Shown piece by piece: positions 10,156 to 18,642 of a DNA stretch of 64,000 nt. The DNA is from Prorocentrum cordatum (lineage: Eukaryota > Sar > Dinophyceae > Prorocentrales > Prorocentraceae). Every line of letters starts with the position of its first letter. The first letter of the stretch is position 1. Made by a program: the position numbers and the translations under genes. The notes under the pieces were generated by a model. The model was not told the DNA's origin and made no database searches. It was given only the letters and a program-made list of their open reading frames with translations. The stretch lies in the NCBI GenBank assembly GCA_963575745.1, contig CAUYUJ010012180.1, positions 247,295-311,294 on the forward strand, read 5' to 3'.

Positions 10156-13100
10156 GCGCCAGGCCCGCGGCTGCTGGAGCAGCCGCCTCCAGCTACGGCC
10201 ACGCCCCCCATGCTAGGGTACACCCAGCGGTCATCGGCTACCCGCGTGCACCCGTGCAGGCCCTAAGGGCCACCTCGCCAGTGCCAGGGTCTACGCGCGC
10301 CTGGGGCCTTTACTCAGGCCGACAGGATGGCTCCTCCAGCAACCAGCCCGCAGTGATAACCCCTGCGGCTTCAGCCCAGGGGGCTGCAACAAACCGTGGC
10401 AGGGCTGGGCGCCCCGAAGGATGGCGTGATGCGAACGTGCGCGCTTGGCAACCTCGCCAGCACACGCCCCCGCCAAACGTAGCTGCAGCACTGCGCCCTG
10501 CCCAGGCAAAACCTGCCCCACCTGAGCGGGAGAGGCAGCCGCTTACCCCGCTCGTCCTCACGCACATCCAGGCGCATCACAGCGCCTCCCCGCGGCACAG
10601 CGAGGGAAGCGCCCACCACGTCAGCCCCCGCCCCGACGCGGTCGACCCCGACCAGGCCACAGCCACGGCGGAAGGCGGCATAAGCGCCTCTCGCCAGCCC
10701 AGCCCATCACCCTGCGCGGCGCCGATCCGATCCCCGAGCAGGGCGGATTCCGAGCGTGCTAATGCCCAGGCGACCTCGCCACGCGACCGCCACACGGGCG
10801 GGCGCGTCCCGCGCAGCAGGACCTGCAGCCGCCACAGTTCACGCAAGGCCCCAGGGAGCTCCACGAGCTCGCCGCCTCGCGAGACTCAGGCCGATGGCCG
10901 AGCCCCCGAAGTGGTGCCACGTTTCGGAGCCAGCGTCATTGATCCTGGCCAGGTCGACCTCTCGCCGACGCCGTCCACGGACCACGAGCCGCCGCTGCTC
11001 ACCCGCGTGATCGTCCCCATCGACGAGGCGCCAACCTTCGACCCGTTCAAGAACAAGTACCGTGTCAAGAACCTTGTGGCGGGTTTCGGCGGGGGCTCAC
11101 CGCTCTCACCTCAGAGTCGGGGCGGAGCCCCCGCCACCTCGGCTGCTGCGGCAGCGGCGGCCCCGCGGGGAATCAGCCCTGTCCGCAACGTGGGCCTCAC
11201 GGCAGCGGGCATGGACGAGGCCCAGCGCCAGGCCTTCGACCGTGCTGCTGGAGCCGTTCCACCAGATGCTGCTCATCAAGATACTGACGGGGCGGGCGCG
11301 CCACCGCAGGAGGGACCAGCGGTGTCGCGTGCGCAGTACATGCGCGTGCGTTGTGCCGCCGCCGCGCCTAGCCGCCGCCGCTGGTTCGCTTTTGTTTTTG
11401 TGCTCGGCAGGACGGATCGAGGAGTCGCCTCCCTCCCCCTCTGCTGCCGTCTCACCTCTCCTCCCCTCGTCCCCTACGGTACTGGAGTGAGGAGGAATTT
11501 TCGTAACATTTATACTGACATTTATGAACCCCCCCTGGCGCAGTGCCGACCGTGTCCCGCCTATATTTCTGGCCTGACGGCGGCTTCAGCCCCGGTCAAG
11601 CTAATCCATAGGAACGCCATGAGCTCCTACTGTGGCCAAGCCTCCTACCTGGGTGAGGGTCAAGCCGACCTTCACCGTGCGGGGCGTGCAAACCCCAGTT
11701 CCACCGATGGAGACGGGCCAGGTCGCTCCATACACCTCGTCAGCCTTAACATCACCAGTCTCTCAGCGAATTGGCCAACCATCACCGCCCTTGGTGTCGA
11801 CCACAACGCCGCAGTCATAGCATTGCAGGAGACCCGACATGCCAAGCCGACTAGGCAAGCCATCGCTACCAGCGCTGCCAATCCACTCCACGGAGGATAC
11901 CACGCCAGTCTTGGACCTGACCTTGATCTGGCGCGAGCCCAGCGCAGAGCTGCCCACGGCGGCACAGACCACACCGTTGTGGGCAGCACTGGCGCCTCGG
12001 GAGGGGTCGCCATCCTCTCTAAGGATGCCATTGTCGACTCCACTGTCGACGACAATGCGCCCTGTATCGCCGCCCTCAAGGCCAAGAAAAGATGGCACGA
12101 GGTCTTTCTCCCGCTCTGCACTCAACACCGCCGCAGGCGGCGACGCAACAACCACGGGCCCGCGGGGATCTACATAGCGAGCCTCTACGGGATTGCTGGA
12201 GGAGACAGCACAGCCCTTTTTCGGCTCGCTGACTGCGCCGCCGCTAGGGTCGGCTCAGCCCCTTACTTCATCTGCATGGACGCCAATACGAACATTGACG
12301 ACAATCCACACCTTCTGCACATGTTGCAGCACGGATGGTTCAACGTTGCTGAGGGCACACCAGACCACACCATGCACACTTACGGCAATATCCCTGACTG
12401 GGACCGCCTCACCAAGTGCCCCCGCACTTCGCGCATCGACTATATCATTGCCAACCAAGCGGCGCGATCCCTTGTCACCGACTTCTGTTACCTTCGCGAC
12501 TTGCCTGCGAAGTCTCACGTTGGCCTGCAGGTCACGCTTGACCTCAGTCGCCTCGACCATACGGCCCGACGTCTTCTTGCCCCCACGCCCTATCCGCCCG
12601 ACGATGGAGCTCATGAGGGTCACGAGCTGCAGGCACTAGGGACCCTCATCGCTGAGCGATATCAGGACCGCATGGAGCAGGCCGACACACGAGACGACGT
12701 GGAGCGCATGTTCGCCCTGGCTAACGAGGCCAGTCATGAGTACCATCTCACCCGTCTGCGCGACCTGCCACCTCCACCGTCCGACCACCCAAAAAAGAAG
12801 CCCCCCACCATGCACGGGCTCACGCCCACGTTCGAAGATCGACCAGTTGTCCCCCGCGCCTTCCCCACCTACGGAGCTTCCACGATACACATGAACCGAC
12901 TGCGCAAGCTCCATCGGCAACTCTGCGAGCTCCGTTTCATCGGACAGCACCATCATTTGGATTGCCGTGCCATCCCGCCGTACCTCGCGCAGCGCATCGA
13001 CTGCACGTGGGCCGCGGCCCGCCTCTTATGCCACAAGCTGCGCCCCACGGTTCTCCTTGACTTCCCCGAGGCCTGGTCCCCCGACGAGCCAGTGCCGCAC

Positions 13101-16100
13101 GGAGAGCACCTTGACGTTTTGATCCAACACCTCGACTTGGAGCTGGCGCGACGCGCGAACCGTGCCAAAGCTGAACGCATCAGGATATGGGCTGAGGGCG
13201 TCCGTGAGCCAAGCGGGCGAAAGGCGGCCATATACGCACGGGCTGCTGACAGCTCGCCCACGGCGTATCTCCGCACGCCTACCACTCCTGACGATACGCA
13301 ACTCCACTGCGACACCAACGCCTTTAAACCTGACGAAGCTTGCACGGACGACAGCGACGCTGACACCGAAGCTGGCGGCTTCAGCCCCAGCGACGGTAGT
13401 TCGCCCGACACGGACAGCGACGAAGACCACACTCGTGAACCACCACCTGCGCAAGTCCCCGACATCCTCCCTGCCAACGCCATTGTTGCTAACACCAAGG
13501 ACATGCTGAAGCTCATGGTCGACACCTGGGAGCCCATCTTGGGCAGGTACCGTGCACGTGCGGGACATGACGCCGAAGCCATGCCGACGTGGGCCGACTT
13601 CTACGACGAGTACCGACAGGAGCTGCCTACGCCATCACCAGCTACCCCTTTCCACCTCACCGACGACCAACTCATCCACTTCATTCGCACCCGTTCACCG
13701 CGCCGCGCGGGGGGACTGGACGGCTGGACTACTAAGGAGGCAAAGGAGCTACCCGACGACATTCTTCGCCTCTTCGCCAGCGTCCTACGAGCTATGCAAC
13801 GCACTGGCACCATCCCAGAACCCCTCCTCCACGTGCCAAACCCGTGCCTCCGAAAAGGCCGAGGCGAACTCCCAACGGACCAACGACTTCTCTCGGTGCT
13901 TTCCGTTTGGATGTATGCGTGGGAAGCGCCAGCTTACCGCAGCCTCACGGACTGGCGGAAAGGATGGACCCACGCCACGAGTTTTGGCGCCGTTCCCAAA
14001 GCTACTATTGGGGACGTCAGCACTTCTCTTGCCCTGCGCATCGAACACGCCAGGGCCTTACTCCTCCCCTTAGCTGGAGCTGCCCTGGACCGACAGAAGT
14101 GTTTCGACTATCTCATCACGGACATATGCCTTAACCTTGCGCTTCACGCGGGGTGTCCCCAAGACATCGTTACTGTCCGCAGAAACTTCTACAGTCGCCA
14201 CAAACGCTACATCCGCATGAACGGTGCGTACTCTAAGGAACTGGCCAGGACAAACGGTCACCTCCAGGGAAGCTCTTGGTCCCTGGACGACATTAAGCTG
14301 CTCATGTGTGTTTGGACCAAGAGACAGCATCGATACGTTCCGCGATCACTCAGCACTACCTTTGTTGACGACAGCAACTCCACTACCCACACCGCGCCCG
14401 AGTTGCAGAAATCTCTTGATGAGACCGCCAAGTTTGATCGATTTTCTGGTCAACGCATCCATCCTGGAAAAGTGGCGGGGTGGGCGCTCACTGACGAGCT
14501 TCACACCGCCGTTACCCAGCTCACTTTGGCGGAACGGCCCTTACGCGTGGTCGACTCCTTCAAGCTCGTCGGAAGTTACATCAACGCCGAGGCAGCGCCG
14601 GCTCCAGCCGCGCTTAACCTCACGGCCACCGCTGACGCCCGTGTTCGCAGGGCGACTAGTCGCCTGCCGCGCATTGGCAAGCTCCCATCACCGATGCGTA
14701 TTAAGGCGCGGCACGCCCGCTCCCTTGCTGCCAGCGTCTGTACCACGGGCACTGACATTCAAGCCCCATCAGGCCCCGTCAAAACTGCCTACAACCATGC
14801 CCTCAAGGCGGCTATCCGCCCCAAGGGAAACAGGTGGGTCGAGTTTTGGACTCTCATGGCCGTGTGCGTCCCAGGACACGCCCTGGAGATTGACGCCATT
14901 ATGCAGCGTGAAGTCTTCCTGTGTCTGCGGCGACAGGTCAACCGCGACGCCACTCTTTGCGGTCTCGTCAGGGATCTCCAACACCATGTCCAGACCCTTC
15001 TCGGGGGAGGACCTGTTGGACGACTTGTCCAGACGCTTCAGCAGCTCCGTTGGACCTGGCCCACATTTGGCATCATGTACGACGACTGGGGCTGTCAGAT
15101 CAGTTGGCTGAACCTTCCCCAAAACGCCTTCCTTCACATGCTGCGCGCCTCACAACGCAGAGCCTTTCTGAGAAAAATCAAGCCACGGCGTCATGACCTT
15201 GGACACCTGGCTTCGGTCAGACAGGGCCTCGACCTTTTCGCCAGCACGTGGCTCGCCCGCACGAAAGGAGCAGCCAAATGCAACGCATGGCAGCTGGCGC
15301 TCCTCCTCAACTACCTGTCGGGCGGGGACCACACCCAACAGCGACGATCTCGATCAAACACGTCCGCTGACCCCAGCCCCATCTGCCGTTACTGCGACGA
15401 GGAAGAGGAAACTCAGGAGCACACTGTTCGCGACTGCAAGTGCTGGGCCCGCGAAAGAGTCCCTCTTACCACCCTCATCAGTGACGAGCAGTGGGCCCGT
15501 CTTCCACCGCACACAAGACACTGCGGGCTCTTCGATGAAGACCCAGCCCTCCTCGACCTGCAGGCCGACCTCGCGAGGGACCCGCTACCTCAGCCCATAC
15601 CGCGGCCCCCACCTGAGGGAGATCCTGCGGCTTCAGCCCAGGACTCCTACACCACCTACCTTGACCATGACACTGGTTGGACATGGGTCTACGCTGCCAC
15701 GGACGGTGCATGCACCAACCAAGCCATCCCATTGCTTGCAAGAGCGGGCTACGGCGTCTACTACGGCATCGACCACCGCATGAACTACAGTGCGCGCGTT
15801 CACGGCATCACGCAGAACGCACAGCTTGCGGAGACCCTCGCCATTGTCCACCTCACGGCATGTGCCGAACGGCCTGTACACGTCTTCGTGGACAACCAGG
15901 CGGTGGTTGACGGTTTCCAAAGGATCATCGACGGACACTCACCACCGCAGGGCACGCACGTGGAGCTCTGGGAAAAGGTCCACCGATGCGTCATGGCCAA
16001 GCCAAACATGTTCCGCGTCGAGAAAGTCGCTAGCCACCAGGGCGACATGGGCATCGACCTCGGGCTCATCGGGCCCATCGCGGAGGAGTTCAATCGTCAG

Positions 16101-17450
16101 GCTGACGCCCTCGCCACAGCGGCGGCACGTACTCATAACCTTCCAGACGACATCGTCGAAGCTGCCAAATCACGACATCGCCAAGCGACCGTGCTTCATG
16201 GAGTCGCTGTCGCCATCTACGAGCGTAGACATCGTACACTCCCCCTCCCACACCGCAGGGCTGGGTTCACAGCTGCGGAACTAAACAAAATGGAACCAAA
16301 TCCCCTGCTGTCTGACCAGGCACCACCCGCGGCTGGACCAGACATCCCACAAGACCCCGACGAGCTCTGGGCCGAGGCCCAACGGGTGTTATTCGACGAA
16401 CAGGAGGACGACCCGTTCGGCTTTGGTGGAGGCCTGGACTTCCTGGGCGACGGGCCAGCCAGCGCCAACCCTGCCCCGTCGGGCACCCGCACGGCGCCCC
16501 CGACTCCGCCATTGAGTGCGGCAGCGCACCCACACGACAACGCCGTTCCTTTTCAAGACGCTGATGAGCAGGACGATGACCTGTTCAGCTTCGGTGGGGG
16601 ATCGGACGCTTTGGACGACGGACCAGCCAGCGAAAACCCCGCCCTGTCGGGAAACCTCTCGACCCCTACTGCGACTCCGTCCCCAAGAGCGATAACGCCC
16701 ACATACGATGACATCGGCCACCGCCAAGACGCCGACCATGACCTGGGCGACCCCCGAGGACTGAGTGGCATTGAGGACGCACCGCCGATACCACACGCTG
16801 CCGACCATGCCGCCCCACCGAGACGCCAACCTTCTACGCGACCGACCTCAGCGGCCTTGCACGGCATCACGACTGGTCCCACCGCGCAAACCACTCCGCC
16901 TCCCCACCGCCGGCAGCCAGCGGGGGCGGCTTCAGCCCCCCCGCAGGGTACTAAACCAGACAGGCCCTCGTGCCCCATCCACGCTTCCTTCGTTGCTGAG
17001 CGAGAGGAAGCGGCTCCCCTGACCTCTCGGGGCGCGGCCCTAGCGGCTCCAGCCCTGGGGTCGCGCCGGCCCCTCCAGTCACCCTTCAAGGGTGACGGAC
17101 ATCAGCGTACAGGGTCCCGCACTACGCTAGTCCACCATATGGACAGGCGTACCGAGGACCTCGCCTCTGTCTCGAGGCCCTCGGCTGCTGGCACTGAGCA
17201 GCCACCCCTCACCGACCGCGAAACCGAGCTGTCACAGGCTATGGCTGCCCTCCAGCAGAGGTGCTTAGATCTCGCCGCGGACCTCGCCGCCGCCCAAGCT
17301 CGTCAAGGCCCTCTACTCCAGCGCCTCCACAGTGCTGGGCGAGCCTTCGCCGAGCTGCTCACGGCCTCGCCCGATGGTGCCGTGCCGTCACTCAACATCC
17401 AAGCTATGTTGTCATCGTTCCGCGGCGCTCCACCCGGTGCCCCGCGCTAA
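9897..17450 (+). CDS. Retrotransposon AP-endonuclease / reverse transcriptase / RNase H polyprotein
   Basis: Residue numbers count from ATG 9954. AP-endonuclease (about 590-865): LNITSLS, LQETRH, MDANTN, SRIDYIIAN and a final KSHVGLQV carry the expected Asn, Glu, Asp/Asn and His positions. Reverse transcriptase (about 1230-1510): motif A DRQKCFDYL, motif B QGSSWS, motif C FVDDSN, motif D-like SGQRIHPGK. A CCHC-like knuckle (CRYCDEEEETQEHTVRDC) is near 1805. RNase H (about 1905-2055) has ATDGAC, QLAETLAI, VFVDNQAVVDG and NRQADALA. These domains nick target DNA, copy element RNA and remove the RNA strand. The stretch from 11340 to 11618 looks non-coding in character, so translation may really begin at ATG 11620. 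The N-terminal 550 residues are low-complexity and the C-terminal 400 are disordered. All RT and RNase H catalytic residues appear intact. Confidence 0.88.
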   Translation, partial: GTYPDHAFEHVYRGWQRPDVPTILPDTRPLSRADWQRHQQHQQRIQQRDQRDAGQHGTPRYRSPARVPTGGNTAYDGVAAYYRGPIGARPAAAGAAASSYGHAPHARVHPAVIGYPRAPVQALRATSPVPGSTRAWGLYSGRQDGSSSNQPAVITPAASAQGAATNRGRAGRPEGWRDANVRAWQPRQHTPPPNVAAALRPAQAKPAPPERERQPLTPLVLTHIQAHHSASPRHSEGSAHHVSPRPDAVDPDQATATAEGGISASRQPSPSPCAAPIRSPSRADSERANAQATSPRDRHTGGRVPRSRTCSRHSSRKAPGSSTSSPPRETQADGRAPEVVPRFGASVIDPGQVDLSPTPSTDHEPPLLTRVIVPIDEAPTFDPFKNKYRVKNLVAGFGGGSPLSPQSRGGAPATSAAAAAAAPRGISPVRNVGLTAAGMDEAQRQAFDRAAGAVPPDAAHQDTDGAGAPPQEGPAVSRAQYMRVRCAAAAPSRRRWFAFVFVLGRTDRGVASLPLCCRLTSPPLVPYGTGVRRNFRNIYTDIYEPPLAQCRPCPAYISGLTAASAPVKLIHRNAMSSYCGQASYLGEGQADLHRAGRANPSSTDGDGPGRSIHLVSLNITSLSANWPTITALGVDHNAAVIALQETRHAKPTRQAIATSAANPLHGGYHASLGPDLDLARAQRRAAHGGTDHTVVGSTGASGGVAILSKDAIVDSTVDDNAPCIAALKAKKRWHEVFLPLCTQHRRRRRRNNHGPAGIYIASLYGIAGGDSTALFRLADCAAARVGSAPYFICMDANTNIDDNPHLLHMLQHGWFNVAEGTPDHTMHTYGNIPDWDRLTKCPRTSRIDYIIANQAARSLVTDFCYLRDLPAKSHVGLQVTLDLSRLDHTARRLLAPTPYPPDDGAHEGHELQALGTLIAERYQDRMEQADTRDDVERMFALANEASHEYHLTRLRDLPPPPSDHPKKKPPTMHGLTPTFEDRPVVPRAFPTYGASTIHMNRLRKLHRQLCELRFIGQHHHLDCRAIPPYLAQRIDCTWAAARLLCHKLRPTVLLDFPEAWSPDEPVPHGEHLDVLIQHLDLELARRANRAKAERIRIWAEGVREPSGRKAAIYARAADSSPTAYLRTPTTPDDTQLHCDTNAFKPDEACTDDSDADTEAGGFSPSDGSSPDTDSDEDHTREPPPAQVPDILPANAIVANTKDMLKLMVDTWEPILGRYRARAGHDAEAMPTWADFYDEYRQELPTPSPATPFHLTDDQLIHFIRTRSPRRAGGLDGWTTKEAKELPDDILRLFASVLRAMQRTGTIPEPLLHVPNPCLRKGRGELPTDQRLLSVLSVWMYAWEAPAYRSLTDWRKGWTHATSFGAVPKATIGDVSTSLALRIEHARALLLPLAGAALDRQKCFDYLITDICLNLALHAGCPQDIVTVRRNFYSRHKRYIRMNGAYSKELARTNGHLQGSSWSLDDIKLLMCVWTKRQHRYVPRSLSTTFVDDSNSTTHTAPELQKSLDETAKFDRFSGQRIHPGKVAGWALTDELHTAVTQLTLAERPLRVVDSFKLVGSYINAEAAPAPAALNLTATADARVRRATSRLPRIGKLPSPMRIKARHARSLAASVCTTGTDIQAPSGPVKTAYNHALKAAIRPKGNRWVEFWTLMAVCVPGHALEIDAIMQREVFLCLRRQVNRDATLCGLVRDLQHHVQTLLGGGPVGRLVQTLQQLRWTWPTFGIMYDDWGCQISWLNLPQNAFLHMLRASQRRAFLRKIKPRRHDLGHLASVRQGLDLFASTWLARTKGAAKCNAWQLALLLNYLSGGDHTQQRRSRSNTSADPSPICRYCDEEEETQEHTVRDCKCWARERVPLTTLISDEQWARLPPHTRHCGLFDEDPALLDLQADLARDPLPQPIPRPPPEGDPAASAQDSYTTYLDHDTGWTWVYAATDGACTNQAIPLLARAGYGVYYGIDHRMNYSARVHGITQNAQLAETLAIVHLTACAERPVHVFVDNQAVVDGFQRIIDGHSPPQGTHVELWEKVHRCVMAKPNMFRVEKVASHQGDMGIDLGLIGPIAEEFNRQADALATAAARTHNLPDDIVEAAKSRHRQATVLHGVAVAIYERRHRTLPLPHRRAGFTAAELNKMEPNPLLSDQAPPAAGPDIPQDPDELWAEAQRVLFDEQEDDPFGFGGGLDFLGDGPASANPAPSGTRTAPPTPPLSAAAHPHDNAVPFQDADEQDDDLFSFGGGSDALDDGPASENPALSGNLSTPTATPSPRAITPTYDDIGHRQDADHDLGDPRGLSGIEDAPPIPHAADHAAPPRRQPSTRPTSAALHGITTGPTAQTTPPPHRRQPAGAASAPPQGTKPDRPSCPIHASFVAEREEAAPLTSRGAALAAPALGSRRPLQSPFKGDGHQRTGSRTTLVHHMDRRTEDLASVSRPSAAGTEQPPLTDRETELSQAMAALQQRCLDLAADLAAAQARQGPLLQRLHSAGRAFAELLTASPDGAVPSLNIQAMLSSFRGAPPGAPR
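16920..16944 (+). repeat. Family-1 hairpin
   Basis: Seven-pair outer stem GCGGGGG / CCCCCGC, unpaired C, inner GGC:GCC stem and TTCA loop. It is read as GAASAPP, a different frame from the GGFSP copies. Confidence 0.78.
17031..17067 (+). repeat. Family-1 hairpin with the longest stem
   Basis: A 13-pair outer stem with two G-T wobbles (17031-17043 with 17055-17067), unpaired C, inner GGC:GCC stem and TCCA loop. A sister copy at 8213-8244 shares the TCCA loop and a CCCCAG/CTGGGG stem. Confidence 0.82.
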
Positions 17451-17814
17451 TCTCCTCCTTTCTGCCTGCCCGTGTGTACGCGTGGCTCCGCGTCCACGGT
17501 GTCAGGGCGTGGGGGCGGGGGGTGCCCCGTCACTGCGCGCCGCTTAGCGGCCAAGCGCCCAACTGGCGGTCCGCCAAGCCGCCTAGCCACGTGTCAGCAC
17601 GTCGCCTTTCTTGTTGGGGCCTTTTTCCTCACGCGGTCTGACAGGTGAGATCATCATCGTCTGTCCGCCGTCTGTAGCGTCTGTCGCACTGCGCCGGGGG
17701 AGGGGGTTTTGTTGCCCGCCCTCGTATCTAAAGGCTGCACCGCCGCAAATAGTGCATGCGAGTTGTCGCACCGCAGTGCGCCTCGCGGACGGACCCTGGT
17801 CCGCCTACTTGTCC

Positions 17815-17816
<2 letters not shown>
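17451..17816 (+). other. Retrotransposon 3' untranslated region
   Basis: GC-rich sequence after the TAA of the RT ORF and before the downstream CT tract. It has short inverted motifs around 17545-17600 (GCTTAGCGGCC and GGCGGTCCGCC). No ORF of note and no poly(A) tail are visible; the element seems to end at or in the CT repeat. Confidence 0.5.

Positions 17817-17882
<66 letters not shown>
17817..17882. repeat. CT microsatellite at the retrotransposon 3' end
   Basis: About 33 CT units following GATC. It is the same dinucleotide and strand as the tract upstream of the element. Confidence 0.95.
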
Positions 17883-17885
<3 letters not shown>

Positions 17886-18642
17886 CCCCTCGGGCCCCCT
17901 CGGGAGGGGGCCGCCGGCCGCGGCCGCCGCCCCCGTCGTCAGGTCTCGAGCGGGTGCTCGATGACGCAGACGAGGCCGCCCCTGGCGGCGGCGAGGGCCA
18001 CGGCGGCGCCGCGGTGAGCGTCGGGACGTTCAGGGAGGGGGAAGGGAAGGGCCAGGGAAGGGGTGGGAAGTGGGGGAGGAAGAGGAGGAGGGGGAGGAGG
18101 GGGGAGGAGGAGGAGGAGGAGCGGAGGAGGAGGGGAAAGAGGAGGGGGATGAGGACGAGGATGGCGGAGGGCAGGAGGAACTGGGAGGGGGCGACCAACC
18201 CACCCCGACCCCCATCAAGGACCCCCACTCTCGACTTGGTGATCCAGGGGGCTTTGGACCCCCAGGACTTGAAAAGCTCCCCCCCGCCCCGAGCGAGGAC
18301 TCCCTGGATGGATAGCCAGGTCGCGAGTGGGGGTCCTTGGAGGGGGTGGGGGTGGTGGGTTGTCCCGTCCTCAACCCTCAACCCCCCCGCGAGGAGGGCG
18401 CTCGAGCGCGCCGTCCGTCGCGAGGGCGCAACGTCGAAGGCCCTCGTCCGCGCGCGGCAGCGGATAGCCGAGCTGGAGCGCAAGGTCGAGCAGTTGCAGG
18501 ACTCGCGACGAGTCGACGAGCGAGGGGGAGGAGGAGGAGGAGGAGGAGGAGGAGGATCAGGAGGGGGAGGAGGAGGACCAGAGTGAAACCAATATCATTA
18601 GAGTGCCCGCAAACCCTCCCGCCCCATGCCCCCTCCTCATAA
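17883..18642. repeat. Simple repeats with a hairpin element (18215-18341)
   Basis: GGA-rich tracts occupy about 18066-18180 and 18522-18582. Between them is an inverted repeat: arm 18216-18249 begins AAGGACCCCCACTC and is mirrored by 18302-18340, with about 30 matching pairs. A short coiled-coil-like frame at 18390-18515 (ERAVRREGATSKAL, AELERKVEQLQ) might be an exon but is not supported otherwise. Confidence 0.6.

Larger units (their letters stand above)
2262..17067 (+). repeat. Family-1 hairpin set, whole list (14 members)
   Basis: Members are at 2262-2290, 3607-3635, 4805-4829, 4986-5010, 5950-5978, 7099-7119, 8213-8244, 9276-9314, 10360-10382, 11575-11598, 13371-13391, 15623-15643, 16920-16944 and 17031-17067. 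All share an outer stem of variable sequence, one unpaired C on the 5' side, a 3-bp inner stem (GGC:GCC, GCC:GGC or GTC:GGC) and a TTCA or TCCA loop. The outer arms differ from copy to copy yet stay paired, which is covariation. All lie within retrotransposon ORFs. Confidence 0.85.
1771..17816 (+). mobile_element. Giant non-LTR (LINE-type) retrotransposon, about 16 kb
   Basis: The unit carries, in order, an ORF1 with a coiled coil, a middle ORF with signal-peptide-like, hydrophobic and Cys-rich parts, and a long ORF with AP-endonuclease, reverse transcriptase, zinc knuckle and RNase H. No long terminal repeats are visible. That domain order is typical of APE-type LINEs with RNase H, but 16 kb is large for one. 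The ends are inferred from the flanking CT tracts (1235-1770 and 17817-17882), so they are approximate. Three single-base frame breaks (near 3045, 7735 and 9897) make this copy a likely decayed or mis-assembled one unless recoding is used. Fourteen related hairpins are scattered through all its ORFs. Confidence 0.85.

Noticed and set aside
11361-11530. Intron inside the RT ORF
   Set aside because: The stretch looks non-coding, but no clear splice pair was found; an inter-ORF spacer that happens to stay open is simpler.
14261-14287. Hairpin CCAGGGA/TCCCTGG as a family-1 member
   Set aside because: It lacks the unpaired C, the inner stem and the TTCA tip; it lies near RT motif B and may be chance.
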